Made by a program: the position numbers and the translations under genes. 64,000 nucleotides of DNA from Holophagales bacterium (lineage in GTDB: Bacteria > Acidobacteriota > Thermoanaerobaculia > UBA5066): the NCBI GenBank assembly GCA_016719485.1, contig JADJZB010000030.1, positions 267,396 through 331,395 of the forward strand. Direction: 5' to 3'. Under the pieces are notes generated by a model that saw nothing but the letters and a program-made list of their open reading frames with translations, ran no database searches and was not told the origin of the DNA. Below, one piece after another: positions 55,809-64,000 of this stretch; the stretch's first letter is position 1, and each line of letters starts with the position of its first letter.

Positions 55809-57860
55809 ATGCGAAACCTCAGCGCCTCCGGAGGAGGGGTCCGAAGCGGCAAACGGTTCCCTTTCGTGCTCGCCGCGCTCCTCGCCCTCGCGGTCGCGGC
55901 GTCGCCCGTCGGCGGCGCGGTGACGGTCTCGGTCGACACGGCCCTGGATCGCCGGCCGGTGAGCCCGCAGATCTTCGGCGTGAACTTCGGGACGGCGGCG
56001 CAGGCGGCGCAGCTGAAGTGGCCCGTCCGTCGCTGGGGCGGCAACGCGGTGACCCGCTACAACTGGCAGAACGACACCTCGAACAAGGGGATGGACTGGT
56101 TCTTCATGAACGTCCCCGACGACAACCCCGACCCGTCGACGCTGCCGCTCGGCTCCTCGGCCGACCGGTTCCTCGCCGAGACACGGGCTGCCGGCGGAGA
56201 GCCGATCCTGACGGTCCCGCTCATCGGGTGGACCCCGAAGAGCCGCGAGAAGTCGTGGGGCTTCTCGGTACAGAGCTACGGCGCCCAGACAGAGACGGAG
56301 TGCACCGCGACGGGCGGGGCCTTCTGGTGCCAGCCCGATGCCGGGAACGGCATTCGCCCCGGCGGGGCGTTCGTCACCGGCAACGACCCGCTCGACACGT
56401 CGATCGCCGTCGGACCGTCGTTCGTCACGGCCTGGATGGACCACCTCGCGGCCCAGTTCGGGACGGCGGCCAGCGGCGGCATCCGCTACTACGCCCTCGA
56501 CAACGAGCCCGCCCTCTGGGACTCGACGCATCGCGACGTCCACCCGCTGCCGCTCACGTTCGACGAGCTCTGGACGAAGACGCGCGACGTCGCCGCCGCG
56601 ATCAAGGCAAAGGACCCGGCCGCGGTCGTGTTCGGGCCGGTGTCGTGGGGCTGGTGCGAGTATTTCTACTCCGCCGCCGACAACTGCTCGCCGAGCGGCG
56701 CGGACTTCATCGCCCACGGACGCGTCCCGCTGACCCAGTGGTACCTGCGGCAGGTGCGGCAGCACGAGGAGACGCACGGCGTGCGGCTCGTCGACGTCCT
56801 CGACGTCCACTACTACCCGCAGGCCTCGGGCGTGGCGCTCTCGGGCGACGAGTCGGCGGCGACGTCGGCCCGGCGGCTCCGGTCGCTCCGGAGCCTCTGG
56901 GACCCGAACTACGTCGACGAGTCGTGGATCCCCGCGGCCGTGCGGCTGATCCCACGGATGAAGGAGTGGATCGCCGCCGAGCTGCCCGGTACGAAGCTCG
57001 CGATCACGGAATACAGCTGGGGGAACGACGACGGCCTCTCGAGCGCCCTCGCGCAGGCGGAGCTGCTCGGGATCTTCGCGAGGGAGGGGGTGGACGTCGC
57101 GACGCGGTGGGTGGCGCCGGCGGCAGGGTCGCTCGTCGAGGACGCCTTCCGGCTCTGGCTCGACTACGACGGGGCGGGCGCGCGGGTGGCCGGGACGAGC
57201 GTGCGGGCCGCCTCGGACGAACCCGAAGCCGTCAGCGGCTACGCCGTGGAGGCGCCGGGCGGTGCGCTGGTGGTCGTCCTCGTGAACCGCGACACGGTGC
57301 TGCGGCCCGTCACCGTCACGATCGCGGGCGGAGGGACCCGCGACGTCCGCGTCTTCGGGTTCGACGGCTCGACCCGACTCTCCCCACTCGGCGGGGCGAT
57401 CTTCGGCGGCGGGCACCTGACGCTCGACATGCCGGCCCGATCGGCCCGGCTCCTCGAGGTCGCCGCGGAGAACGTCACGCCCGACGCGTCGGGGTTCTAC
57501 ACGCTCGCCCCCTGCCGCATCGTCGACACCCGGCACCCCTCCGGTCCGTTCGGAGGGCCGGCGCTCTCCGGAGGCGAGACCCGCGCGTTCGCGCTGCCGG
57601 CGGGAGCCTGCGGCATCCCCGCCGACGCGACGGCTGTCGCCCTGAACGTCACCACGACGAACGCGACGGTCTCGGGGACCCTGACCCTCTTCCCCGGTAC
57701 CGGAGCGGCGCCCGGGACGACGACGATCGCCTTCCGCCCGGGAACCATCCGCGCGAACAACGCGATCATGGGCCTCACCGGAGGGGTGCTCTCGGTCCTG
57801 AACCGGGCGGGGTCCGGCCAGGTGCAGGTCATCCTGGACGTCTCGGGCTACTTCCGGTGA
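55809..57860 (+). CDS. Secreted GH44 endoglucanase with a C-terminal PCRxxDTR module
   Basis: The ATG at 55809 gives a compact signal peptide (GKRFPFVLAALLALAVAASP); the ATG at 55773 is an alternative. The catalytic domain, about 500 residues, is GH44-like: VRRWGGNAVTRYNWQND and GMDWFFMNVPDD early, the acid/base Glu in YYALDNEPALW (56499-56510), and the nucleophile Glu in LAITEYSWG (near 57009). GH44 enzymes cut cellulose, xyloglucan and mixed glucans with retention. A beta-sandwich with VVVLVNRDTVLRPVTVTIAG follows, then the module: FYTLAPCRIVDTRHPSG, ACGIPADATAVALNVTT, VILDVSGYFR. The protein acts outside the cell. Confidence 0.92.
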   Translation: MRNLSASGGGVRSGKRFPFVLAALLALAVAASPVGGAVTVSVDTALDRRPVSPQIFGVNFGTAAQAAQLKWPVRRWGGNAVTRYNWQNDTSNKGMDWFFMNVPDDNPDPSTLPLGSSADRFLAETRAAGGEPILTVPLIGWTPKSREKSWGFSVQSYGAQTETECTATGGAFWCQPDAGNGIRPGGAFVTGNDPLDTSIAVGPSFVTAWMDHLAAQFGTAASGGIRYYALDNEPALWDSTHRDVHPLPLTFDELWTKTRDVAAAIKAKDPAAVVFGPVSWGWCEYFYSAADNCSPSGADFIAHGRVPLTQWYLRQVRQHEETHGVRLVDVLDVHYYPQASGVALSGDESAATSARRLRSLRSLWDPNYVDESWIPAAVRLIPRMKEWIAAELPGTKLAITEYSWGNDDGLSSALAQAELLGIFAREGVDVATRWVAPAAGSLVEDAFRLWLDYDGAGARVAGTSVRAASDEPEAVSGYAVEAPGGALVVVLVNRDTVLRPVTVTIAGGGTRDVRVFGFDGSTRLSPLGGAIFGGGHLTLDMPARSARLLEVAAENVTPDASGFYTLAPCRIVDTRHPSGPFGGPALSGGETRAFALPAGACGIPADATAVALNVTTTNATVSGTLTLFPGTGAAPGTTTIAFRPGTIRANNAIMGLTGGVLSVLNRAGSGQVQVILDVSGYFR

Positions 57861-57900
57861 GGAGCCGCGTCGTTCCCTGCACGCCCCTCGTGGCCGCCCC

Positions 57901-58400
57901 CTAACGCGTCCGGCCCGCCTTGATCGCCGCGCGGCTCTCCCGGTCGGCCTCGCGCCGCTTGATCGTCTCGCGCTTGTCGTGGAGCTTCTTGCCGGTGGCG
58001 AGAGCGATCTCGACCTTGGCACGCGGGCCGCGGAAATAGAGCGAGAGGGGGACGCAGGTGGCGCTCGACCTCTGGATCTTCGTCGCCCACTTCAGGATCT
58101 CGCGCTTGTGAAGGAGGAGCCGTCGTTTCCGGACCGGGTCGGGGTTCATGTAAGAGCCCGGGTCGTAGGGGAGACGTGGACGCCGTGGAGCCAGGCCTGC
58201 CCCTTTGCGAACTCAACCCAGCCGTCCGTGAGGTTCGCGCGCCCTTCCCGGAGCGACTTGACCTCCGTCCCGGTCAGCTCGAGGCCCGCTTCGACCTTCT
58301 CCTCGATGAAGTACTCGTGGAACGCCTTGCGGTTCCTGGCGACAGGCCGGACGGCGTCGTCCTTCTTTCTGTTCGGGGTTGCTGCGGGGCGGGCGGTCAC
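57901..58400 (-). CDS. smpB: SsrA-binding protein SmpB (frame broken by one base)
   Basis: SmpB binds tmRNA and delivers it to stalled ribosomes. The N-terminal half reads RNRKAFHEYFIEEKVEAGLE, then LTGTEVKSLREGRANLTDGW, and a second frame continues PDPVRKRRLLLHKREILKW and the C-terminal basic tail KLHDKRETIKRREADRES. Adding one C to the CCCC run (GGGG on the plus strand at 58168-58171) joins them as HVSPYDPGSYMNPDP, giving 166 residues, normal for SmpB. The region is therefore very probably intact in the cell. No tmRNA gene is visible in the window. Convergent with the GH44 gene. Confidence 0.94.
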
Positions 58401-58618
58401 GATCCGGAGTATGCCCGTGCGGACGACCGCTCGCGGTGCCCCGCGTCAGGCGAACCGCCGGAAAAGCTCGAAGGCTCCCGCGGGAGAAGTGTGGCGCCAA
58501 CGCCACAAGGTGATGCGGAAATTCAACGGCAGCGGGTCGCCCCAGGCCGGCAAGTCACCCGGATCCAGCGATTTCGAGGAAGTCCGTCTGGCATCCACCG
58601 TGCGTAGAGAGGACCGTG

Positions 58619-59503
58619 ATGAGGTTGCAGACGACCCTCGGCCGCACCATCTCGGTCTCCGGCGTCGGCCTCCACTCCGGCCGCAACGTGCGCGCCACCC
58701 TTCGTCCCGCCCCCGCGGGCCGCGGAATCGCCTTCGTCAGGACCGACGTCGGCGTCGTCATCCCGGCAGTCGCCGAGGAGGCGGGCCGTCTCGACTTCGC
58801 GACCTCTCTCGGGGAGCCCGGGCGCGAGGTCGGGACGATCGAGCACCTCCTCTCCGCCGCCGTCGGGCTCGGCCTCGACAACATGACGGTGGAGATCGAC
58901 GGCCCCGAGGTCCCGATCCTCGACGGCAGCTCCGCCCCGTGGGTCGCCGAGATCCGGGAGGCCGGACTCGTCCCCCTCGGCTCCGCCGTCCGCCCCTTCG
59001 CGGTGACGAAGACGCTCTCGGTCCACAACGAGGACGGAAAGTGGATCGAGGTCCGCCCGGCGAAGGAGCTCCGCGTCTCGTATTCCATCGACTTCCCGAA
59101 CCCGGCGATCGGCCGCCAGTCGATCTCGGTCGTCCTGACTCCCGACGTCTACGCCGAGCACCTCGCCCCGGCGCGGACGTTCGGATTCCTCGCCGAGTAC
59201 GACTACCTGCGGTCGAAGGGCCTCGCGCGCGGCGCGAGCGAAGAGAACTGCATCGTCGTCGGCGACAGCGACGTCGTGAACGGCCGCCTGCGTTTCGCCG
59301 ACGAGTTCGTGAGGCACAAGGCGCTCGACCTGATCGGCGACCTCGCCCTCGTCGGGCGTCCGGTCGTCGGGCACGTCGTGGCGCACCGCGCCGGGCACGC
59401 GCTCCACACGGCGCTCGCGAAGAAGATCCGGCAGGCCGCCGCCAGCGAGCACGTCCGCCGCTCCGAGCCGGCCCACGAGACCGTCGCCCTCGCCGGGCGC
59501 TGA
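58619..59503 (+). CDS. lpxC: LpxC, UDP-3-O-acyl-N-acetylglucosamine deacetylase
   Basis: LpxC commits UDP-3-acyl-GlcNAc to lipid A, so its presence shows LPS. The 294-residue protein opens RLQTTLGRTISVSGVGLHSG and has a first zinc ligand His in GTIEHLLSA. LDGSSAPWV follows, and the second zinc site is HKALDLIGDLAL (His and Asp); the catalytic loop near the end has HVVAHRAGHALHTAL. The ATG at 58619 follows GAGAGGA; a GTG at 58616 is also possible. No other lipid A gene is adjacent. It is divergent from smpB with about 220 bases between. Confidence 0.95.
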   Translation: MRLQTTLGRTISVSGVGLHSGRNVRATLRPAPAGRGIAFVRTDVGVVIPAVAEEAGRLDFATSLGEPGREVGTIEHLLSAAVGLGLDNMTVEIDGPEVPILDGSSAPWVAEIREAGLVPLGSAVRPFAVTKTLSVHNEDGKWIEVRPAKELRVSYSIDFPNPAIGRQSISVVLTPDVYAEHLAPARTFGFLAEYDYLRSKGLARGASEENCIVVGDSDVVNGRLRFADEFVRHKALDLIGDLALVGRPVVGHVVAHRAGHALHTALAKKIRQAAASEHVRRSEPAHETVALAGR

Positions 59504-59799
59504 GGATTCCGCCCCCAAGGCTCGACAGCCGGGAGCCTGGTGAGCTCTGTTCACACCATTCCCCAGAGTTCTGGTTCGTCCACGTCTCCATTCCGCACTC
59601 GGTCGCTGCGATGGCGGCCGCCTTTAACTCGGGCGCGAGGCTTCACTTTCACTTATCCTGTTCGATGGGCTTGGGTGTCCGGGATACGTCTCGAAGAACC
59701 GGTAGAACCCAGGCTGGACGACATGAGGGCAGGCGGACGGAGCGTCTTGCGAGCGCAGGCCACCCATCGAAGCTCCGGAGACCACCCCGAGGGGTACCC
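59504..59799. other. Intergenic region after lpxC
   Basis: About 300 bases without a credible gene. A small inverted repeat AGGCTC/GAGCCT lies at 59518-59538, and the sequence then becomes AT-richer around 59640-59660 (TTCACTTTCACTTATCCTG), where a promoter for the next gene could lie. Nothing stronger is visible. Confidence 0.35.
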
Positions 59800-62700
59800 A
59801 TGATGTTCGGTTCACCGGTCCGACTGTTAGCCCGCATCGCGGTTGCCGCTTGCCTCGGCCTGTCCTTCGTCGGCGTTTCGCAACACGGCCTTGCCCAGTG
59901 CCTGGTCCTCTCGGCGCCTGCGCAGTTCGATCCGCCGTCATCCGGCCTGCCGTCCTACTTCCGCTTCCAGGCTCGGAAGGATGCGTTGAGCCTGGGCGGG
60001 TCCCCGGGCGCGCAGCGCCTGACCATCCGCTACAACTACGGCTTCCTCGTCTACAGCCTCGCGAATCCCGGAGCCCCCGCGAAGATCTCCGTCGAAGACC
60101 TGCTGGGGACGGACAAGTACCCGAAGAGCGGTGACGGCCAGGAGCGCATCGGTCCCGTCGCCATCTCGCCGGACGGCACGCGCGTCCTCGGGTCCTGGAC
60201 CGACGCAGCGGGCTACGGGACGATCGTGATGAACGCGAGCGGATCGTCGTATTACCCGGTCGGGGACTTCCTCCCGACGGGTGACGGGGTCAGGGCCCTG
60301 GCCCTCCTGAAGGTCGGGGCCCGGCACCTCGCGTTTGCCACCAGCAGCCAGGGGATCGTCGCCTCGGACATCACGGACTACCAGACCATCGCCGGCCCGG
60401 CGCATAAGAACGGAATCCCCTCGGCGCTGATCGCCAACGCGGGTATCTCCTCTCCGTCGGGCATCACGGCGCTGCAAGCCGCCGGCGCCTCCATCGTCGT
60501 CTCCTGGAACAGCGACGCGCTGGCCGTCGTCGACGTGTCGAATCCCGGTCCCCCGGGCGCGGGCCTCACGGCGAATTTCTCGGGCCGGGGCTACACGATG
60601 TCCCAGCTCGGGCTCTCGGCCTCCGGCTCCATCACCGCCGTCGCGGCCGCGAGTCATCCCCAGAGCGGGGACCTGTACCTTCTCGCGGAAGCCTCGACGT
60701 CGCTGGGAGGGGGCATCTATGCCTCCACCGGTGTCACTCTGAACAGGGTCGACCCCACGACAGGAGGGCTCACGCTCGTCGGTTCCCACCTGCCGCCGGC
60801 CGGCGCGAGGAGGTCGCAGAAGCAGATCGTCCTGCTTCCGTTCGACTCCGACGTCGTCGCGTTCTTCCTCGAGGGCAGAGACAGCGGGGGGCTCCAGCCG
60901 GAGGTCCATTTCTCTTCCTACTTCTCGAGGAACCTGGCGGAGACCGCACCGGCATTCTCGGGGCCGACTCAGGCGCTCTCGCTCAAGGGGCTGAGGGTGT
61001 CCGGCGGGAACGTCTTCCTCTACATCCTCGACTCCGTCGGGAGCTACGTCGCCACCCTGGACTGTTCCACGGCACCAACCCCGGCGAGCGCGGCACTGAG
61101 CTTCGAGGCCGTTCCCTACTCGGGAGGCGCCGCCACTCCCGTTGCCGACGGTGGCTCGGTCTTCATCGGCGACCAGCTTCGGATCAAGCCGGCCTTCTCG
61201 CCGACCGACGCCATCCAGCCGCTCCTGTCCTGGCGGCTCGACTACGACTTCCACGACGGCAACGCGCTCGACTCGAACGCGACCACCTACCGGCTGAAGC
61301 AGCCCGACTCCGTCCTCACCGCGGGTGCGACGTTTCCGACCCAGGTCACCCTGATCGGCCCGTGCGACCCGGCACAGGTTCCTCAGACCGGCTCGGCGCC
61401 CGAGCCGTCGAGCGGCGCGGGCTGCTGGGAATCGGTCACGACGAACGGGGACTGGACGGTTCCGGCGGGAACGCCGGACTTTTCGGCCGCCGCGCCCGTC
61501 GACAAGCAGCTCACGATCGGCTTCGAAGCCCAGAACGCGCTGAACGAGGGCTCCTCCTCGCTGGCGAAGCACCGGATCGCCTGGAAGGTGCCGCGTCCGT
61601 TTCTGAAGAGCACCTCGATCCTCTCGGGCGGAGCGCTCGAGGACCTCTCCGAAGGCAGCCCGCTGACGACCGGCCTGAGCTGGTACGTCTCGCAGGTTCC
61701 CGTCGGGCAGCCGGGAGACGACATCCTCACGCTCCAGGCCTGCACCGGGACCACCTGCACGCCGAGCCCGGCCCTCGTGCAGCCCGGCAACTACCGCTAC
61801 TGGGTCACCGTGCCCTACCGCGGCGGCTTCCGGACGGCCCCGTGTCCGGGCCTCCAGGCAGACCAGGTCACCTGCTCCGGGGACGCCGCGAAGGTCGTCT
61901 CGGTCACCGACGTCGTCCTGTCGCTCACGGCACCGGCGCAGGTCCTCGTCGGGACGAGCACGACCACGGTGTCGAGCACCTCGAAGAAGGCCGCATTGGC
62001 CACCGCGTGCCCCGTCTCGACGAACGGCTTCTCCTACAACTTCTGCGTCCTGAGCGGGGGAACTGCCCTGAAGGGGCCTACGTCTCGACGGGCCTGACGG
62101 CCCCGAATCCGTTCCCGGCGTCCGGCACGGGCTCGATCACGGTCCCCACGCCGGCTGTCGGCACCTGGGGCCTTCGGGTCCGTTACACCTACACGACCGC
62201 GGGGGACTGCAGCGCTCCGACGGTGGCCCAGTGGCCGGCGTCCGGCTGGTCGCCGCTCACGGTCCTCCAGGCCGTACCGTCCATTCGCCTGCGCAACTCC
62301 AGCGACACGTCCGACATTCCGAAGTCGATCGGCATCTACTGGGAGCTGACGACCGGCCAGACGGCGAGGCTCTACGTCGAGCTGAACGGCGTTCGGGACA
62401 CGAACCCGCCGGCAGGGCTGGCCTGGAGCTACAGGCCGGCCGGGACGTTCTCGGAGACCGAGATCCCGGGTGGGCAGGGGGCGAGCTTCTCCATCTCCAC
62501 CACAGGGGAGTACGAGATCGTCCTGAGAGGCTACGGCCTCGACGTCATCGCGAACGTGGGCGTCAGCACGGCGGGCGGAGGAGGGGGTGGCACCCCACCC
62601 ACCGTCTCAGCCGTGACCTTCTCGAAGACCAAACCGGCTGTTGGCGAACTCGTCACGGTGTCGTGCGTGGCAACGCAGGGCACTTCAGCGATCGGAAGCT

Positions 62701-63319
62701 ACCTGATTTCGTTCGGCGACGGCCAGGGGTACGCCGGCGCCGCCTCCTCGACGAGCCACTCCTGGGCGACGGAAGGAACGAAGACCGTCGCCTGCACGGC
62801 GTACGACGTCACCGGCCTTGCTTCTGCAGCGCGGTACGCTCTCATCGACGTCGGGGGACCCGACGTCGGACCAACGGTCACGGCGATCGCCGTGACGCCC
62901 GAATTCCTACGTCCCGGAACGCTCGCGACCCTCACCTGTTTGGCCGTGCCCCCCCCCGGTAGGCTCATCGTGGGTTACGAGTTCGACTTCGGGGATTCGT
63001 CCACGCTTGTCAACGGCCCTTCAAACACCGCCACACACGTCTACCAGGCGGTCGGGACGTATCCCGCTACCTGCCGGGCGTACGACGCCTCGGCACGTTC
63101 CGGGTTCCTGCAGAAAGGCGTCGTCGTCTACGCACCCTCCTACACGCTGCAGGTGAAAAGGATCGGATCCGGGAGCGGGCTCGTTTACTCAAACCCATCC
63201 GGCCTGAGCTGTGGGTCGGTCTGTTCCGCCGATTTCGCCACCGGCTCGACGGTGACACTGACTGCCCTCGCTTCCCCGGGCTCTCGCTTCGCCGGCTGGA
63301 GCGAACCGAGCTGCCTAGA
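59800..63319 (+). pseudogene. Large secreted beta-propeller/PKD-type protein interrupted by an IS element
   Basis: The ATG at 59800 begins a signal peptide (MMFGSPVRLLARIAVAACLG, ending ...GLAQ). About 400 residues of WD/propeller-like repeats follow (VAISPDGTRVLGSW, LAFATSSQGIVASD, ISSPSGITALQA), then Ig-like segments and PKD-type domains (FGDGQGYAGAASSTSHSW, YEFDFGDSSTLVNG) and the start of an InlB-B-like repeat (GSRFAGWSEPSC). The frame breaks at 62073-62076: adding one G to the GGGG run restores LSGGTALKGAYVSTGLTAP and an open frame onward. At 63320 it enters an IS481-type element, so the product is cut off. The missing C-terminus cannot be read here. Confidence 0.75.
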
Positions 63320-64000
63320 TGTAGCTGCTCAGGACGTTGTTCACCCGGGTCTCCGGGGGAAACTGGTGTTGCGAAGCATCAGCGAACCCACGGAGGTGGC
63401 CCGGGTGAACCTTCATAGAAGAGCAAGAACGACCCCCGAAAGTCGAGCGTTATTGGCGCGGCGTGTCTTCGAAGAGGGTTGGAGCCGTCGTCGGGCTGGG
63501 AGGGCTTTCGGGATCAGCCTTCCGACTGTCCGCAAGTGGCTGGCCCGATGGGAGATGGAGGGGGCGGCTGGGCTGGGGGATCGCTCGAGTCGTCCTCAGC
63601 GGTCTCCTCGTCGGATTCGAACTCGTGACCGGCAGCGGATCGTGGATCTGCGGCGGCAGAAGCGGACTGCCGTGGCCATCGCCGAGATCACGGGAATCTC
63701 GCGAGCCACGGTCGGAAGGGTTCTTCGATCCGAGCGTCTTTCGCGGTGGAAGAGTCTGTTTCCTCGAGAGCCGGACCGCCGTTACGAAAGGGCCGTCGCC
63801 GGCGAACTGCTGCACATGGACATCAAGAAGCTCGGACGCATCGTCGGTGGGCCGGGGCACCGAGTCACAGGAGACCGCAGAGGGCAGCGTGAGGGATCAG
63901 GCTGGGAGTGCGCCCACGTCTGCGTCGACGACCACTCCCGCCTCTCCTACGTGGAGGTCCTTCCGGACGAGAAACGCGAGACGACGTCCGCCTTCCTCCA
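63320..64000 (+). mobile_element. IS481-family insertion sequence, left part
   Basis: The protein-coding sequence before 63320 belongs to the interrupted surface protein; from TGTAGCTGCTCAGGACG at 63320 the DNA changes character. TGT is a common IS481-type end, and the transposase begins 85 bases in. The bases just before (CCTAGA) may be part of the target duplication. The right end lies beyond the window, so the inverted repeat cannot be checked. Confidence 0.75.
63405..64000 (+). CDS. IS481-family transposase (partial, runs off the window)
   Basis: A GTG at 63405, with GGAGG nine bases before, starts MNLHRRARTTPESRALLARR, the typical IS481 opening. Two HTH segments follow (RAGRAFGISLPTVRKWLARW and AIAEITGISRATVGRVLRSE), then the DDE core with the first Asp in ELLHMDIKKLG and the second in CVDDHSRLSYVEVLP. 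The frame has no stop to the window end and lies in the same frame as the interrupted host gene, so a fused read-through product is conceivable. The third acidic residue and the C-terminus are not visible. Confidence in the family is high. Confidence 0.88.
   Translation, partial: MNLHRRARTTPESRALLARRVFEEGWSRRRAGRAFGISLPTVRKWLARWEMEGAAGLGDRSSRPQRSPRRIRTRDRQRIVDLRRQKRTAVAIAEITGISRATVGRVLRSERLSRWKSLFPREPDRRYERAVAGELLHMDIKKLGRIVGGPGHRVTGDRRGQREGSGWECAHVCVDDHSRLSYVEVLPDEKRETTSAFL

Overview
The window is high-GC DNA from a Gram-negative bacterium. LpxC (lipid A synthesis), an O-antigen-type ABC exporter and many signal-peptide proteins show an outer membrane with surface polysaccharide. MqnA/MqnC show menaquinone made by the futalosine route. 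Glutaminyl-tRNA synthetase, a fused membrane/spermidine-synthase-like protein and the style of the secreted proteins would fit Acidobacteriota (Thermoanaerobaculia/Holophagae-like), but this is inference; no rRNA is present to prove it.

Region 1 (0-16.3 kb) is core genome: a degenerate metallo-beta-lactamase-fold protein, clpB-hsp20, an Rrf2-type regulator with cysK, divergent degP, a DMT exporter, gltX-glnS-vanZ with a tRNA-Gln behind them, a mqnA-mqnC-rhodanese operon and a membrane-anchored glycosyltransferase. Region 2 (16.3-31.2 kb) is a proteostasis and information-processing block on the minus strand, tig-clpP-clpX-lon-engB-rho, followed by tRNA-Leu, tRNA-Lys, an unknown conserved protein and uvrA; divergent from it are a DUF2231-like protein and the fused spermidine-synthase-like protein.

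Region 3 (31.2-41.7 kb) is a surface-glycan locus: ABC-2 permease, Wzt-like ATPase, GDP-mannose 4,6-dehydratase, several glycosyltransferases and two methyltransferases. The minus-strand genes overlap by a few bases, mostly as GTGA, so they are translationally coupled.

Region 4 (41.7-64 kb) is an exoprotein island. Six secreted proteins carry one shared module of about 120-160 residues. It starts with a PCR[I/L]xD[T/S]R motif, has a CG[V/I/L]P motif in the middle and ends in D[V/I]xGY[F/Y]. The module is attached to a matrixin-like protease with five near-identical FN3 repeats, a reprolysin-like protease, a GH44 endoglucanase and a protein of unknown fold, and two further proteins consist of little else. 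An FHA/AAA+ regulator sits in the same island, with an IS remnant at 47.6-48.0 kb; an IS481-type element interrupts a large PKD-type surface protein at the right edge. smpB and lpxC lie between these.

Six genes (gltX, the 24.6 kb protein, uvrA, the reprolysin, smpB and the PKD-type protein) are broken by single-base shifts at short homopolymers. In each, adding or removing one base of the run restores a normal protein, so these are best read as sequencing errors, not pseudogenes. A 15-base G tract at 16271-16285 hides the end of another gene.
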